DNA from: Lophius americanus | Lineage: Eukaryota > Chordata > Actinopteri > Lophiiformes > Lophiidae | Direction of reading: 5' to 3' | Length of the DNA stretch: 64,000 nt | Assembly: GCA_037951165.1 (NCBI GenBank) | Contig: JBBDHG010000052.1 | Span: 1,491,501-1,555,500, forward strand | Shown here: in pieces, positions 1 to 13,000 of the stretch | Layout: each line of letters starts with the position of its first letter | Position numbering within the stretch: the first letter of the stretch is position 1 | Position numbers and translations under genes: made by a program | Notes under the pieces: model-generated | The model's input: only the letters and a program-made list of their open reading frames with translations | Databases searched by the model: none | Told to the model about the DNA's origin: nothing

Positions 1-246
1 CGTAGCATTTTTTAATGTTAGATGTCTAACTACATGTGTCAAACATAACATCTGGTTTGCTTAGCAACCCATTGGATCTGTCCTATTTTTCAGTTTCATT
101 AAGGGAGGTGCCATCTGCTTGGCACGTGCAGCTTGTATGTGAAGAGGTTGTAGATTATCAATGTAACTTTACTGGTGTATCTGAACTACACCATCATTAG
201 TATCAAAAGACGAGCCTACAGAGCAGAAATTTTCATGTTCTTCGCG

Positions 247-1317
247 TCAAACAATTAACGTAGACTTCAGAAGAGGAATCGTATTTGTTGAAAAGTTCTG
301 TGAGCCTGCCCATATGAAATCCTCTACATGACATCCAAGAACTCCAGTAAAATTAGATTGCTCATTTAACCAGTAAAAGCATGCAGGATCCACGGCAGAT
401 ATTTGACCACCTGGGCTCAGTAACATTTCTTTCACTTTGTTGTACTTGCAAAGCGGTGAATCAGCAAGGCCATATACACATTTCTTCAGTTTACATGGAA
501 AACTTTTACGGTCTGCCTCAGGAGGTGGGCGAATATGAATATCTCTGGATATCTCCATGCCTTTCAAGAATACAGATTTGATGTCCATGGAGTGGACTTG
601 CCATTGATTTTGATAGATTACTGCTAATAATAACCTAAGAGATTCTGAGGTACAGGTTGGGGAATCTTTCTTTAACTCTTGAATATGACATTTTTGAAAT
701 CCTCTGACTATGAGTCGTGCTTTAGGCACAATCCCATTGGAAGTTCCTTTAGGAGTACAGACCCCTATGGTGGCAACACATTTTTGACCAGCATCTTCAA
801 CATCATAAACATCATTATTGTGCCAATTCCTTATTTCTTCCAGCTTAGCTTCATCAAATGATATGTCTTATGTAAGGAGTACATCAGAATCCCTGTGTTC
901 TGATTCAATATTAAGACTATCAACATGTGAAGTATCAACTGACTCCTTTTGTCCATGACTAACATCAGATTCAACATGTTGCAGGATAGACCTATTCTTC
1001 CGCTTCCCTGTAGCTCTGCCTCCTCTGCCAAAAACTCTGGCTTTATGTAGAACACCATAATGCCTTCTCATAAATGTTAAAGTCTGTCCTGTTATTAACT
1101 TAACATCTGCAAAAGAAAAAGGGTTATCACTCACATTGTGCTGTTTCAGTTTGTATATTGGTTTGTGGCAACACGGGTAGGTGCAACACTTCTCCTGTTT
1201 TCCATTTCCTGTCACTGATGCTTTCCTGTTCATTGTCTGTGTTCTGCTCGCTATCCAAACTGCTCGTTGCATTGTTTGTGATTTCTCTCTCACTTTCTGC
1301 AATTTTCTTGGTATCAT
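247..1317 (-). pseudogene. copia reverse transcriptase remnant
   Basis: The segment 729-247 carries the copia-type RT signature with MDIKSVFLKG, where the Asp is the first catalytic residue, followed by IHIRPPPEAD and CVYGLADSP. The second catalytic motif, normally YVDD, reads HVEDFIWAGS here, so one catalytic Asp is replaced by Glu. The stretch 1317-868 encodes a basic, low-complexity linker between integrase and RT, in another frame. RNase H is not in the window. Confidence 0.8.
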
Positions 1318-1460
1318 CTTGTAAAGATTGATTATCCTGATGCTGTATATTCAACTTGCAATGCCTAGAGTTATGCATCAAGAATCCCAGAGTGTCTTAT
1401 AAATACAACAGCTCCATCTTGAATAAGAACTACCCCTGGGGTCACTTCCACTTCCACTGC

Positions 1461-2791
1461 TCATTTGTAATATACTTCATCTCCTGTGTCATAACTGTCA
1501 CCTGTAGGTCTGAGCCGCTCGCGCTGTGCCCTCTTTATTCTCCCTGAACGTACAGCTTCCGGGAATGCTTTTCTGGAAGCATGTAAAGCCGATATGTGTT
1601 CTCCAACCCTAGCACTTAAAGTTTTACCCTCTAGAATAATTAACTTATCAACTAGTACAGATGGGAGATTAGATCTGTCAGAATAGTACAGTTGATATGG
1701 GCTGTAGCCATGAACACTGAGCATACTGTACTTAGCCATAAGGGCCCAGTCTAGAGTAGTATGCCTGTCACATCCATTTTCCTGTTTGACCTTCTGGATG
1801 ACTTCGGTGAGTGTCTGGTTGTGTCTTCAAGAAGTCCGTTGCTCCAGAGACTGTATCCTGCTGTTGTTTTTCATCACAATTTTGAAGTTTTCTGCCATAT
1901 CTCTGATCTCTTCATTATCAAATTCTCCACCATTGTCACTGTATAGTTTCTTGGGAGAAACATAGACACTTTAACATGTGTGAATGAAGGAGTTGGCTAT
2001 TTCCGAGGAATTTTTGTCTTCAGATGTTTCCTGCGCTGAATCGTGTGAAATGGTTGATGATATGGAGATACCATACGCCTGGTTCCACCTTATGCAGGTC
2101 CACTGCCACCGTTTCGTTATACCCTTAAGCTGAAGGCAAACCCACAGCAGGCTTTAGCTTTGTCTTGATGTACCTTTGGCATTTGTCAATATCATGTACT
2201 ATTTGTTACAAAATAGAAGTACATTCGTCTTTATTTCCCGCACTGTGAATGCGTCTCTGTAGCCAATCCGCAGATGCTTGACCAAACTGTTTATGTGATT
2301 TCAGAAGCACTTTGCGTTTTTCACCTGAGGATACGTTTTCTGTAACTGTAAGGACATCATCTTCAGTCTGACTCTTTTCAGTATCTTTGTCTCTTATGTC
2401 TCACACAGTCGTGACCAGAACTAGTGAACTCAAGAGGTGCGGGGTGCTTGAACATCACAGCTATATCGTTCTTCATGTCCAAAACAATTCTTTGCTTACT
2501 GTCTTGCTCAGCAGTAGTGTAATATCAACATGGACTGCTTCCACATGACATATTCTGTCCTATTTTAGCAGGTAGTTTCACTTTTCTGTTGGAATACACT
2601 TGATTTCCATCTCCAAAATGAAATGGTCTGCAATTGGGAACTTCTGTTTGCAGTATCTGCTTTACTTTCTCTTGGCTGAGGTCTTTCATGTAATCCTCCA
2701 GTCCCCCTGCCCCATATACTGCATGAGTACAAGCTGTGTCTATAATAGCTAACGCCAAGGATTCAGTCTGGAAGAGCTCTGGGTCAGACAT
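1461..2791 (-). pseudogene. copia protease and integrase remnant
   Basis: The first part (2791-2525) contains the aspartic protease signature IIDTACTHAV. Further on are CQRYIKTKLKP (end of the integrase zinc domain), VAVDLHKVEPG (first catalytic Asp region, near 2090) and the DNGGEFDNEE region (second Asp, near 1925). The integrase C-terminus is at 1739-1461 (motif GYSPYQLYYSDRSNLPS). In-frame stops and shifts break it, for example just after GLPSA near 2130. This is the domain order expected of copia pol. Confidence 0.75.
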
Positions 2792-3549
2792 GTAGGCTTT
2801 TGTGAACAGTGTAATGTTGCATTCCTCTCAGTTTTTCATCTTCAATTAACTTTACTTGTTCATTCCTGCTGTGGAGACAGTCTTCAGCCAAGTGAAAGTT
2901 ACTCTGACAAAGGGCACATCGTGATCTCCTACCGATTTTATCCGGTGGATTAATGCCCGATAAAGGCTGTCTTTGTTGTCCGCTTTGAAACGTTGTATTC
3001 CGTTTGCCCCGTCCTTGTGGTCGATGTTCAGTTAAGAACACTACATCTCGGTTTAGTTGTAGTGTTTGACGTGTTTCTTGTTTTACCTCTGAAAGGAGAA
3101 CATCAATTCTGTGCATGTCATCAGTGCTATTTCCCTTTTTTTCTCTTCAAGACAAGCTGTGTCTAGCAACTTAAGGCTAATATGGCATCGGGAGGTGTCA
3201 TGTTGTCCTTTTTCATCCGATTATATCGCTCCTCAAATCAATAATGTAGTCCACCATGGACAAAGAACTATTTTTTGTAACACCATCAAAGTTTGAGTAC
3301 GCTTCATACACACAATGCAGTTTTTCATACAGTCATCAAAGTCCAATGTTCCGCGGGTATTTCCATCACGGTTTCCCTGGATCTTCTTTCATCCCGAAAG
3401 TAACAGAAAGGGCTCCCTTCCTCCTGTGAAGTTCTGTAATCATGCCTCCAGATACTGATTTCATTTTTCGAGCACTCGTATGGTCTGGCTTTGCGAAACT
3501 TTGTAACTAGAAACCATCCTCTGCTACAAATGTTAAACTTAATAAACAC
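2784..3549 (-). pseudogene. copia gag remnant with CCHC zinc knuckle
   Basis: Two minus-strand reading frames (3549-3325 and 3116-2784) together look like gag. The second contains CALCQSNFHLAEDC, a CX2CX4HX4C nucleic-acid-binding knuckle, after a basic, Gln/Arg-rich stretch. The region between them (about 3117-3324) is shifted out of frame. The downstream protease reading overlaps the gag end by 8 bp in another frame, either from a later indel or the normal gag-pol junction. It is not expected to be functional. Confidence 0.75.
3510..3526 (-). other. Primer-binding site complementary to initiator tRNA-Met 3' end
   Basis: The minus strand reads TAGCAGAGGATGGTTTC, the complement of the 3' end of vertebrate initiator tRNA-Met, which ends ...GAAACCATCCTCTGCTA. 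It sits 4 bp inside the candidate LTR end. That is where minus-strand DNA synthesis is primed in LTR elements. Confidence 0.75.
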
Positions 3550-3799
3550 GACGTTTACATAACATTGACAGATTAATTTGGTTCACAGCTTAATGTCCTG
3601 TTTCCGCCTATTTTACATCGTTGTCCACGACAACTGCGCATGCGCATCCCCCCAGATACAGCAGGAAATTATTTTACCTTAAAGAACAGCATAGAGGGGA
3701 AAAAATAAATGTTAACAACTATTTCACCATAAATAACAGCATAGGGGGAAATAGATGTTAACAAAAACATCTTACTGGAACAACTACAGGATTATTACA
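3531..3799 (-). repeat. Candidate 5' LTR of the copia element
   Basis: The block begins TGTAATAATCC and ends AAGTTTAACA on the minus strand, giving the usual TG...CA termini, and it directly precedes the primer-binding site. About 269 bp is a plausible copia LTR length. It contains an internal near-duplicate of about 48 bp (AACAGCATAG followed by ATGTTAACAA on the plus strand). The outer boundary at 3799 is inferred. It cannot be tested by comparing LTRs because the partner lies outside the window. Confidence 0.55.
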
Positions 3800-4095
3800 C
3801 CATCTAATGCTGCTTTCATACGAGGAGATAGTATACAAAGTCAAAGCAAAGCCACAAGCAGACGCAATTATTTGTGAATGATTGAAATTTGCATGATGCT
3901 GTCATCCGAAAGGCTAATAGCGCTCAGGTTCTAATTCAGAAGGCGAAAAGACTTATTTGAGTCACCTATGTCCACCTCTGGATAATGTTATGAAACTACA
4001 CAGTGTGACGTTTTGTTTTCAAAAGTATTCGTGACTACATCAACAAAAAGACTGAAAAGCTGAAATGCGAGCAGCTTTAAGAGACAATAGCTCAC

Positions 4096-7000
4096 CAGTA
4101 AATGTTAGCTGCCTGAGAACCTCGTCGTAGCTCCTGTATGAGTTGACCTGCAGATGTGTCGAAAATTCTAATGAGAGTCCCCTGTGGAGACACAACAGGG
4201 ATTAGTCCCACATCAGTGTTACAAAATATTCAACAGCTAAAGAATGTTCTCGTTGGCTTACTTTCTCTGAAGCAGTAGCTATTCTTGTGCCTTGCAGATT
4301 TAGAGCGATGCAGCACAGCGCCCCCTCATGGGCGGGGATGTCTACCGGGGGTTTCTCTGTGTTAGCCAAGTCCACAATCTGCACGTGGCCCGAGTGAGTC
4401 CCAGGGAAGGCCAGCAGAGAGTTGTTGCTGTTGGGACACAGCACACAAAGACCTGAGGAGAAGGAGGACATGCTTGGTTAGAATGTATAGCAATGTGAAA
4501 TTTAAACCTCTATATGTTCTACAGCTTCGTTTGGAAATTTCTGGAAACATGAGATTTTCAAACATGTTACATCATGCAGGTGGCTTCCTCCGTCCGCGTA
4601 ATAGAATCGGCTACATGAGTATGTAGAGCAGAATGAGCTGGTTTAAAGTGTGAGAGTTTGAACCTCCAGGACTGACCTTTGGGGTTGTAGCAGGTCTCAA
4701 ACACATGCAGCTGATGGGGGTTGTGAGTAAATGTGAAAACCTTGATCATTGAGTCCAGGACAGCCACAATCCTGAAAACAGGAGAAATACCTCATTACTG
4801 ATATGTGATTAAGCTGAGAAACATTTCTAAAGATCTAAAAGTCGAACCTCCCATCTACAAACGCTTTACACGATACTAATTACCCAGCTTTAGTCAATTT
4901 CAGCATGTACTGAGATTTTTAGTTTTTTTTACCTGTCACGCCGAAGTTTCACTGCTTTTACTTCTGTTGAGAACTCGATCTCAATAACCGTTTTCTTCTT
5001 CAGGTCATCCCAGATCATCACTACAGAATGTAAATTACAGAAAAAAAGGCTGTTAAAAGAGCTCTCCATTTAATACCCGTAACAGAATCATAACAACTAT
5101 CAAAGAACTAGGCCCAGCATGTTTATATCCCCGAAAACCCCCAGTTCCCAGCGTTGCACAAGAAATTCCCCCTTGAACTCCTTTTTATGGCCACTGAGGT
5201 GTCCGTTTAGTTTGTGGAGTTGATGTGTTGCTGTTGCACAACAGTTTCTTCTATCTCCATTAATATGTGCGACTTGCTTCGCCCCTTCTTCTGCGAAATC
5301 ACGGATGATGACAGAAAGGACATCCTAACACTGATTGGCTGCAGCTTCTTCTCTCTGCTTCTGGTTGGGATAATCAATGATCCGTCCTCATCAGTCAACG
5401 GAGGGTAAAACACCAACTCCAGGTGACACAGTGGTCGAAGCAACCGAATAAATCTCATAATTAACTCGTGTTTTGAACGGTAGAATTATATCAATTATAC
5501 TTTTATGACTATAAGCCCGTTTCTTTAAGAATATTGAATCATTGCTTTACACATTTTTAATTTGTTAATGATGAAGAAGTCTTTACTTTAATTTTAGTTT
5601 TTCATTTGGTTTGAATTTTTTTATTTTTAAGTTAGTGGATAGAATGTTGATTGATTCCTGGTTTGGTGTCACTCACCACGTTATCCAGTGTGTAGTAAAT
5701 CCAATTGAATTTATTTTATAGTTAAAATTAGTTGTTGCTAATAAACCACAAACTTACTTGTCGCTTGCCCTATTCCATGGCATTCATTAGGTTGGAAAAG
5801 TAATCATCCCCTGAACCTAATAACTGGTTTTGGCAATAACTGCAATGAAGCGTTTCCGATAACTAACAATGAGTCTTCCACATTGCTGTGGAGGAATTTT
5901 GGCCCAATCTTCTTTGCAGAATTGTTTTAACTCCGCCCCATTGGGGGATGGAGAATTTTCGAACATGAACTGCCCATTACAGGTCACACAGGCAGCATCT
6001 CAATCGGATTTTAGTCCGGACTTTGACTATGCCACTCCAAAACCTTAATTCAGTTTTTTTTTTAAGCCATTCAGAGGTGGACTTGTGTTTCGGGTCGTTG
6101 TCCTGCTGCATGACACAAGTGCGTTTGAGCTTGAGGTCACAAACTGATGGCCGGAGGTTTTTCTACAGAATTTTCTGGTACGGAGCAGAATTCATGGTTC
6201 CATCAATCACAGCAGGTCATCCAGGTCATGAAGCAGAACACCAGCCCCAAACCATGACACTACCACCACCATGCTTGACTGTTGGTATGATGTTCTTTTT
6301 ATCAAATGCTGTGTTATATTTACGCCAGTTGTAACGGGATACACACCTTCCAAAAAGTTCAACTTTTGTCTCGTCAGTCCACAGAAGGTTTTTCCAAAAG
6401 TCTTGGGGATCATCAATATGTGCCATTTTTGCCCAGTCTCTTTCTTATGGTTCAGTCATGAACATTGACCTTAACCGAGCCAAGTAAGGCCTACAGTTCT
6501 TTAAATGTTGTTCTGGATGTTGTCCTGGATGAGTCGTCGATACGCTCTCTGAGTAATTTTGGTAGGCCGACCACTCCTGGGAAGGTTCACCACTGTTCCC
6601 AGTTTTCTCCAGTTGTGGATAATGGCTCTAACAGGGGATCCTGGAGTACCACACCTCCAAAAAATGTGGTAAATCACAGTTAACTCATGATTTAACAAGG
6701 GGGCAATTATCTTTTCGTCTAGGGTCTTGTGGGTTTGGATTTTTTTTTTTTACTTAAAAAATAAAATCATTTAAAAACTGCATTTTGTCTTTACTCGGGT
6801 TATCTTTGTCTCAGTGACAAATATGCAAAATAATATCAGGAATGGGGGCAAATACTTTTGCACAGCACTGTATATTTAAGGGGGAAAGTATGTCTCTTAT
6901 AAATGTTACAAATTGACTTATTTGTCATAGTCCTGATCTTTCATGTGATCAAAAATTCATGTTATAAGGGTTGCTTCATCTAATTGGTGGATAAACAGGT

Positions 7001-10000
7001 TTGAAAGGCAAACATTTGTTTAATGTATCATTCATGGAAGAATTCTCCTTCTGATTGTGTGCAGAAAAACCTGTAACAAGTTTTAGCATGCCATGTTTGA
7101 TCTAATTACCATGAGGTCTGTTCAAACAGCGTTGCCAGTAAAAACATTGTTTTCCTGTGATCCAGTATGCCTGGAATTCACTCCTGTCTTTTGCAATGAA
7201 TCACGATCCTCCGGTGGTTTTTAGAAACTCATGGAAGTTCCACTACTTTTTCCAATAATTACTGAACGTTGATTAGGCATGCAGCCCAGCTACACAGGCC
7301 CCCATGTGCCGTTTTGCTGCTGTCCTGTTACTATAAGGCATTTTTGAAGCCACTTTGCTTATGAGTTTGTTGGGCCTCTCCCTGATAGCCTCATTCCACC
7401 ATGACAGTTATTGGGCTGATATGGAGCCTAAATTGGAACCAGTTCTTTGCATATCAACAGCAAAAGAACCAACTTTCTTCGAGAAAAATTTATGGTATCA
7501 GAACTTAGCTTGTCTAGAAACAAGAATCAGTTTCATTAGTGGCTGGGGGCGGGATTATTATATCCAACCAAAACTTTGTGACCACCAGTTTTAGAGACAC
7601 AGATAGTTTAGCATGGTGAAGATAAAAACATCTACACTAAGATAATATAGATAATGAAGGTGTGGTGTGTAGGATTTAGCAGCAACTAACGGTGAAGTTC
7701 CAGATTACAACCTGTTTTAAACTTCACTCCTTTTTGTGTCCAAATGATGTCAACAAGTATCCGGTCAAGTGATGACGTTCCTTTACATAGATATATTCAG
7801 AAATTGTATTCACTTATTTATATATATTTACTTAGGTAAATTTTTGTTAAGTCCGGCATTGCTAATTTAAAAGGACAAACATACCTTTGTTGGTTGGGTA
7901 TTTGGGTTTCTTTCCTCCTCCCACTAGTGCTAAATAGTTACACCTGAACAGCATCTCAACATGGCCAACCCCTCCCTCCAGAAACTCTGCAAGAAAAACA
8001 TCATAGGTAGTAAAAATCAGGAAAACAGAATGTAGAGCGATAATAAAAAAGAATCACATCATCAGACTGTGCTTCAAACCGCATTGGCCTGACTCCTTAT
8101 CACTGGGCTCTAATGCCTCAGCTCTCAACAAGAAAAAACACACAATCTCATTCCATCTTTTTGTGCAGCAAACACAACATCAGCAGAAAAGAGAACTGCT
8201 AAATGTTATATGGACTGTCAAAGAACAGAAGATGGATTGGTTGCAAGTATGTCAGACGAATAACTTCTTATCCTTTAGAATTTCAAGATGAGGTTTGGCA
8301 GTAACTATTGACAAGGTCATGTTTGGGGCAAACTTCCTGTTTCTCCCTTCATATATAGGGGTTTTATTCTTCTACTACACCTTCTTACTGTGGCAGATAT
8401 TGCGGGTATTACACATTTCTTAAAACTACAAGCCAAACATTTTTAACTCCATCCAATTCTCCATCCGAGGTCGGATCGCAGTTCAACAGAGGGGATTCCA
8501 AGGCGTCCCAGGCCAGATGAAATAAGGGCTGTGAATGCCCTACGGGGGGTTTCAGGGTCTATCCCACGGTCTCATCCTAGTCAGAGATGCCTGGAAATCC
8601 TCTAAAGGGAGGCCTACTACTCAGACGCTCAAACCAACTCAAACATTAATGTCTAATGCAGATCTGATTACCTTGTTTCTCTTTCTCCTTGAGAGGATCA
8701 GTGTTGTAAACACGAAATCCAGTTTCCATTCCACAGGCAAAGCAACCTAGTGAGACACATGAAGATGAAACCATCATAATTTAATAATAATTTAATTTAT
8801 TGCTATGTAATAACAATTTATATCAAATCGTTCTAATATAAAGGGCTTTTCCCAATGACAGTGCTGTGAAGAAGTTTTTGACCTCCTGGTTTCTTCTAAT
8901 TTTGTATGATTTCATACTAAACTATTTCTGATGTTAAAGTTATATTTAACCTGAGAAAGCAGAGAATTACAATTCTAAATGATAATCAAATTTTTTGATG
9001 AAGAAAAGAGTTAACCAAACATTTCTGATAACTGGAGATCATTCTATGATGTCACTGTGAATGTTGGCCCACTCCTCTTTGCAGAACTTCTTTAGAGCAA
9101 CCCCAGCTGACGGTTTTTGAAGCAGCAAAACATCCCAACAACATTAAACTGCATTTGATCGTAGCTTTTATGGAACGCTGCGATTCTTTTACTGCAGCGA
9201 GATCCCTGTGTTCTCCATGAACTCTGACCTTTACTTAGGTGAGAGAGGCCTGAAAACTTGCTTTATGCCTGATTGATAAGACTCTAACAACGATGTTTTA
9301 TAAGACTTTTATTGAATCTATTGTATCCTTTTCTATTATCTGCTGGTACATCAACGTGAATGTCAAAGACAAAATTGCCTTTGACAAGATTGTTAAAGTG
9401 GCAATTAAAATAGTTGGTGTTCAGTTCAACTGCTTAAACCACACATACAAGAAAGAGTTGCTAACCAAATCCCCATCTTGAGGCACAAAGCTCTCAACCT
9501 CTTAACTGAAAGTAAAATCTGCTATCCGGCCTATGTCGGTGTGGCCCCATCACCAGGAAAAACCGGTATAATAATTTGACCATCCCTGCCTCCAGTCGAG
9601 CGTTGAGTGCTGTTGGCACAAGGAACTGCTGCTGCAGGGATTAGTTTAAGACTTCAGTAAGGATGAGGATGTAGACTTAACCAGTCTCTAAATTACCTAT
9701 TGTGTGTATTTACTTGGCTATTGTTGGTGTTGGTGATACTTTATGCAGCTGCTGGTGTTTGCGGTGAATAGTCCAGTGGAGGATGGCATTTCTAAGTCTG
9801 TCCGTTTAGTGCAGATTGTCTCTCATGTTATGCGGATTTCTCTCAGGGGAGGGTGAATTGGGTACAATTTTGATAAATTACTATATGATTTTCATTATTA
9901 TTAATGTCTTTCTGCTTGACCAGGGTACTGTTGTATGTTTATGTCTGAATGTTATATGCACACTGCTTGTTTGTATGCTCGGCATGTGTTGAGTCTTGCT

Positions 10001-13000
10001 AATTGATCTGTATTTTTTTATGGTTATGTGGTTTTTAGCCCATGCTGCTGCACAAATTGCCCACTTGAGAAAAATAAATAAACTAAGAACCACGCTACAG
10101 TCCCTTGGTTGTTTTATTTTGATCTTATGTGAATTCCTAAATAAAATTCTGCTATGCTCTTTGAGGAATTTGGAATGTGGTCCATATGAAGGATTATAAT
10201 TGTTCCGAGTCCTCTCCATTTGTCAATAATGTGTCTCAGTGTAGGTCTGTGGAGTCCCAGAGTCATAGATAAAACTTTGGCACCCTTCCCAGACAGATGG
10301 TTTTCAATTATCATTTTGGTATTTCTGATGATTATGACAAAATGTACTTCTCATGGAACCCACAAGTCAACTTCCTCCTTCTGAGAATGGTCTATTTAAG
10401 TGATGATTTGATTGAATAGGGCCTATAGTGATAAGTTCTGGGTGATTCCAGTCCCTCTGCAACCAGTTATTAATCCAGTTTAGTCTCACTTCCTAAGGGA
10501 GTCAATACCTTCTTACACAAGGGGGGTTTACATAGGATACTTTTCTCCTATCTGAATTAAACCTTTCCGAATTGCAATTTCGGTTGCCTGTTGACGGGAC
10601 CTGAGCTTTCTGACGTGCGCAGATGATCCACACTCCCGTTCATAAAGTGGCGATAATGCTACGATGAGCTGGGTGCCAACCGCCATCAAGAGCCCAGAAG
10701 AAGAATAAGACAGAGATTGGAATGCGCAGAAGGGACTTTTTGTCTTTTCTAGTTTAAACTCTTTCAAAGTTTCAATGAGTGGATGACTCTCCGATGTAGA
10801 CCATTACTGTTTTGAAGTCGTCATATCTAAAATGCATTGTGGCATAGTGCGTCACGATGTTGGGCATGCGCAGATACAATTAATAATAATAATAATAATA
10901 CATTTAATTTATAATGCACAGAGAGCTTTCCGAAACAGTGTTTACATGTTGCAACTGGCTATCGGAAAAGCTTTACGAAAAGGACTTAAACTACCCCTTC
11001 ATAAGCAATGAAATTTCATTCCGAAAGGGCCTCCTTTTTCGGAAAAGGGGTGTTTACCCGCAGTATTTTCTTTACAATTGGGTGTCTTTTCCTAATCTAT
11101 TCGGAATTAGGCTGTCTATGTAAACCCACATACAGACAGAGCTGTCTTTAAAAAAAACTTAGATAAATACAATTGATATTCAAAGCTTTTGCGTTTGCTC
11201 ATGTTACCCTTGTTTTGTCTTTTTCATTTAAAGAAAATTCAGCACAGTTTGGTATGAGATGCACATTAAAGTGAAAGAAACCAAGAGGGTTACATACTTT
11301 TTTACAGTAATAAGTATTTATAATGGAATAACCACCAGAACACCCCCAAACTTTAATGTATGGGAACCGTAGCATAAAGACAGTGGGGGTCTCTGACATT
11401 GAACTGTGATAAAGTCTGAAACAGAACAAAGAACAACTATTTTAACTCCATTGGAATTCATAAACAAAATACACACCCTATGTTGCCATAGTTTTTAGGG
11501 TCATATGAGGTCTCCGATCACTTAACCACACACATCACACCACCATTGACTCTAAGACAGACAGAACTCGCAAGTAGTGCCATTCTATTCATTTTGTGTT
11601 AATGTGAACTTATAGCCAATATTTAAAAATACTTAATTTTGCAATCTATAGCACGGGCTTGGTTGATTGACGAAAAAAACGAATAGACACATTGCATAGA
11701 TAAGCAACAAAAACGATTTTATCTTTAAAAAAGGAATGGACTTACCGTGGAGTATCCGACATTAAATTAAAAAAATAAAAAAGATTATAACTCACTTGAC
11801 AAACTGTTAACGGCTTCCACAAGCTAACCCCTGAAGCTAAGTGCTTAAAAAAAACTAAAGCCAAAGTTAATTACACCCGCACATATTACTATTTTGAAGT
11901 GTGTACGTACACAAACGTACTCATATTTATCTAACATTAGATGGGTAATTCACTTACACGTTTGGGTACCAATAAACACGCTGAGTTGATATTGGCTATA
12001 TGTAGCTAGATGACGTGGATGGCCACCTAAAGCTAACGTTAGCTTATAAGCTCAACATATTTACCATCTTAAATAACCTCAATTATTTGTGTCTGTTTTG
12101 ATATCCACATTCATGTTAACCCAACATGAGGTCACTTGCTGAGGTGTGTCTAAAACGTCAAGTAGTGCCAATTTTAACTAAGTATCTACAGTAAACTAGA
12201 AAGCTAAAGCTAAGATTTGCGTTATAATTCACCAATATTAAATAACATATTTACCTCATGTATTTGTCTGTCATTTAATATCCACACCCATGCTACCCAC
12301 AAATTACCAGCAGGATGCTTGACTTCTGTGTATTGCCACCAACAAAAAAAGTCACCGTTAGCTTTATACGGCTAGCTGACGTAGATCGCTACCTGATGCT
12401 AAAGTTAGCTTTTAAGTTAGGTTCACTAACTGTATTTAACGTCTTTAACTACGTAATTGTCACTGATTTAATAACCAAACTCACATTGCCATGATATGAC
12501 TTTTATTTGAGTTGGTCTGTTTAATTGATTTGTGTGTTTAGCTTACAACAAAAACGTTGGTTCTATTCGACTAGCTACACCAGCTAGACAAATAAAGCTA
12601 ACTTAAAGTTAACCCATATAAGTTGCCACCTTAAAAACCTAAATATTTTGTTGGTATTTGTTTAATAAAAACAGACATATTGATCTAACACTAGGTGGTC
12701 AGTTGAATTTTGTGTTCCGCCAACAACAAAAAGGTTATCCTTAGCTGACTAACTACATCAGCTAGCTATGTTCAGCTATCATTAGCTTAAGGTTTGTTCT
12801 TTTGCAATTACGCTTCACAACCGAAGCGTAACAGAAGTAGTATCATCCAGTATTGAGAAGCCCATTAACCTTAACTGTATTGTTTGTAGATACATTTTGT
12901 TATTAATATTCGCTCTGTGGAGGCATCCGTCTGGTGTTGTTAGCTTAGCATCCACGATGCTGCTCCATTTGAGGGGAAACAATCTAAATAGAACGTCTTC

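Larger units (their letters stand above)
1..3799 (-). mobile_element. Ty1/copia-type LTR retrotransposon, 5' part (continues beyond the left edge)
   Basis: Read on the minus strand, this stretch gives in order a candidate LTR, a tRNA-iMet primer site, gag with a zinc knuckle, an aspartic protease, an integrase and the start of reverse transcriptase. The order protease-integrase-RT is that of Ty1/copia, not Ty3/gypsy. Frames are broken in several places, so this copy is dead. RNase H and the 3' LTR would lie left of base 1. The element lies downstream of wdr45b exon 7 in the same orientation, so it probably sits in an intron of that gene. Confidence 0.85.

Noticed and set aside
3800..4095. Possible wdr45b exon 8 between exon 7 and the copia LTR
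   Set aside because: None of the expected residues after ...QAANIYC could be read there in any minus-strand frame with an AG acceptor.
5207..5458. 83-codon minus and 64-codon plus frames in wdr45b intron 3
   Set aside because: They are antisense to each other, show no domain, and lie inside an intron whose flanking exons join in phase without them.
12000..12800. AGCTAGCTAAC-rich text as transcription factor sites
   Set aside because: The motif follows the tandem-repeat period and is better explained by the array.
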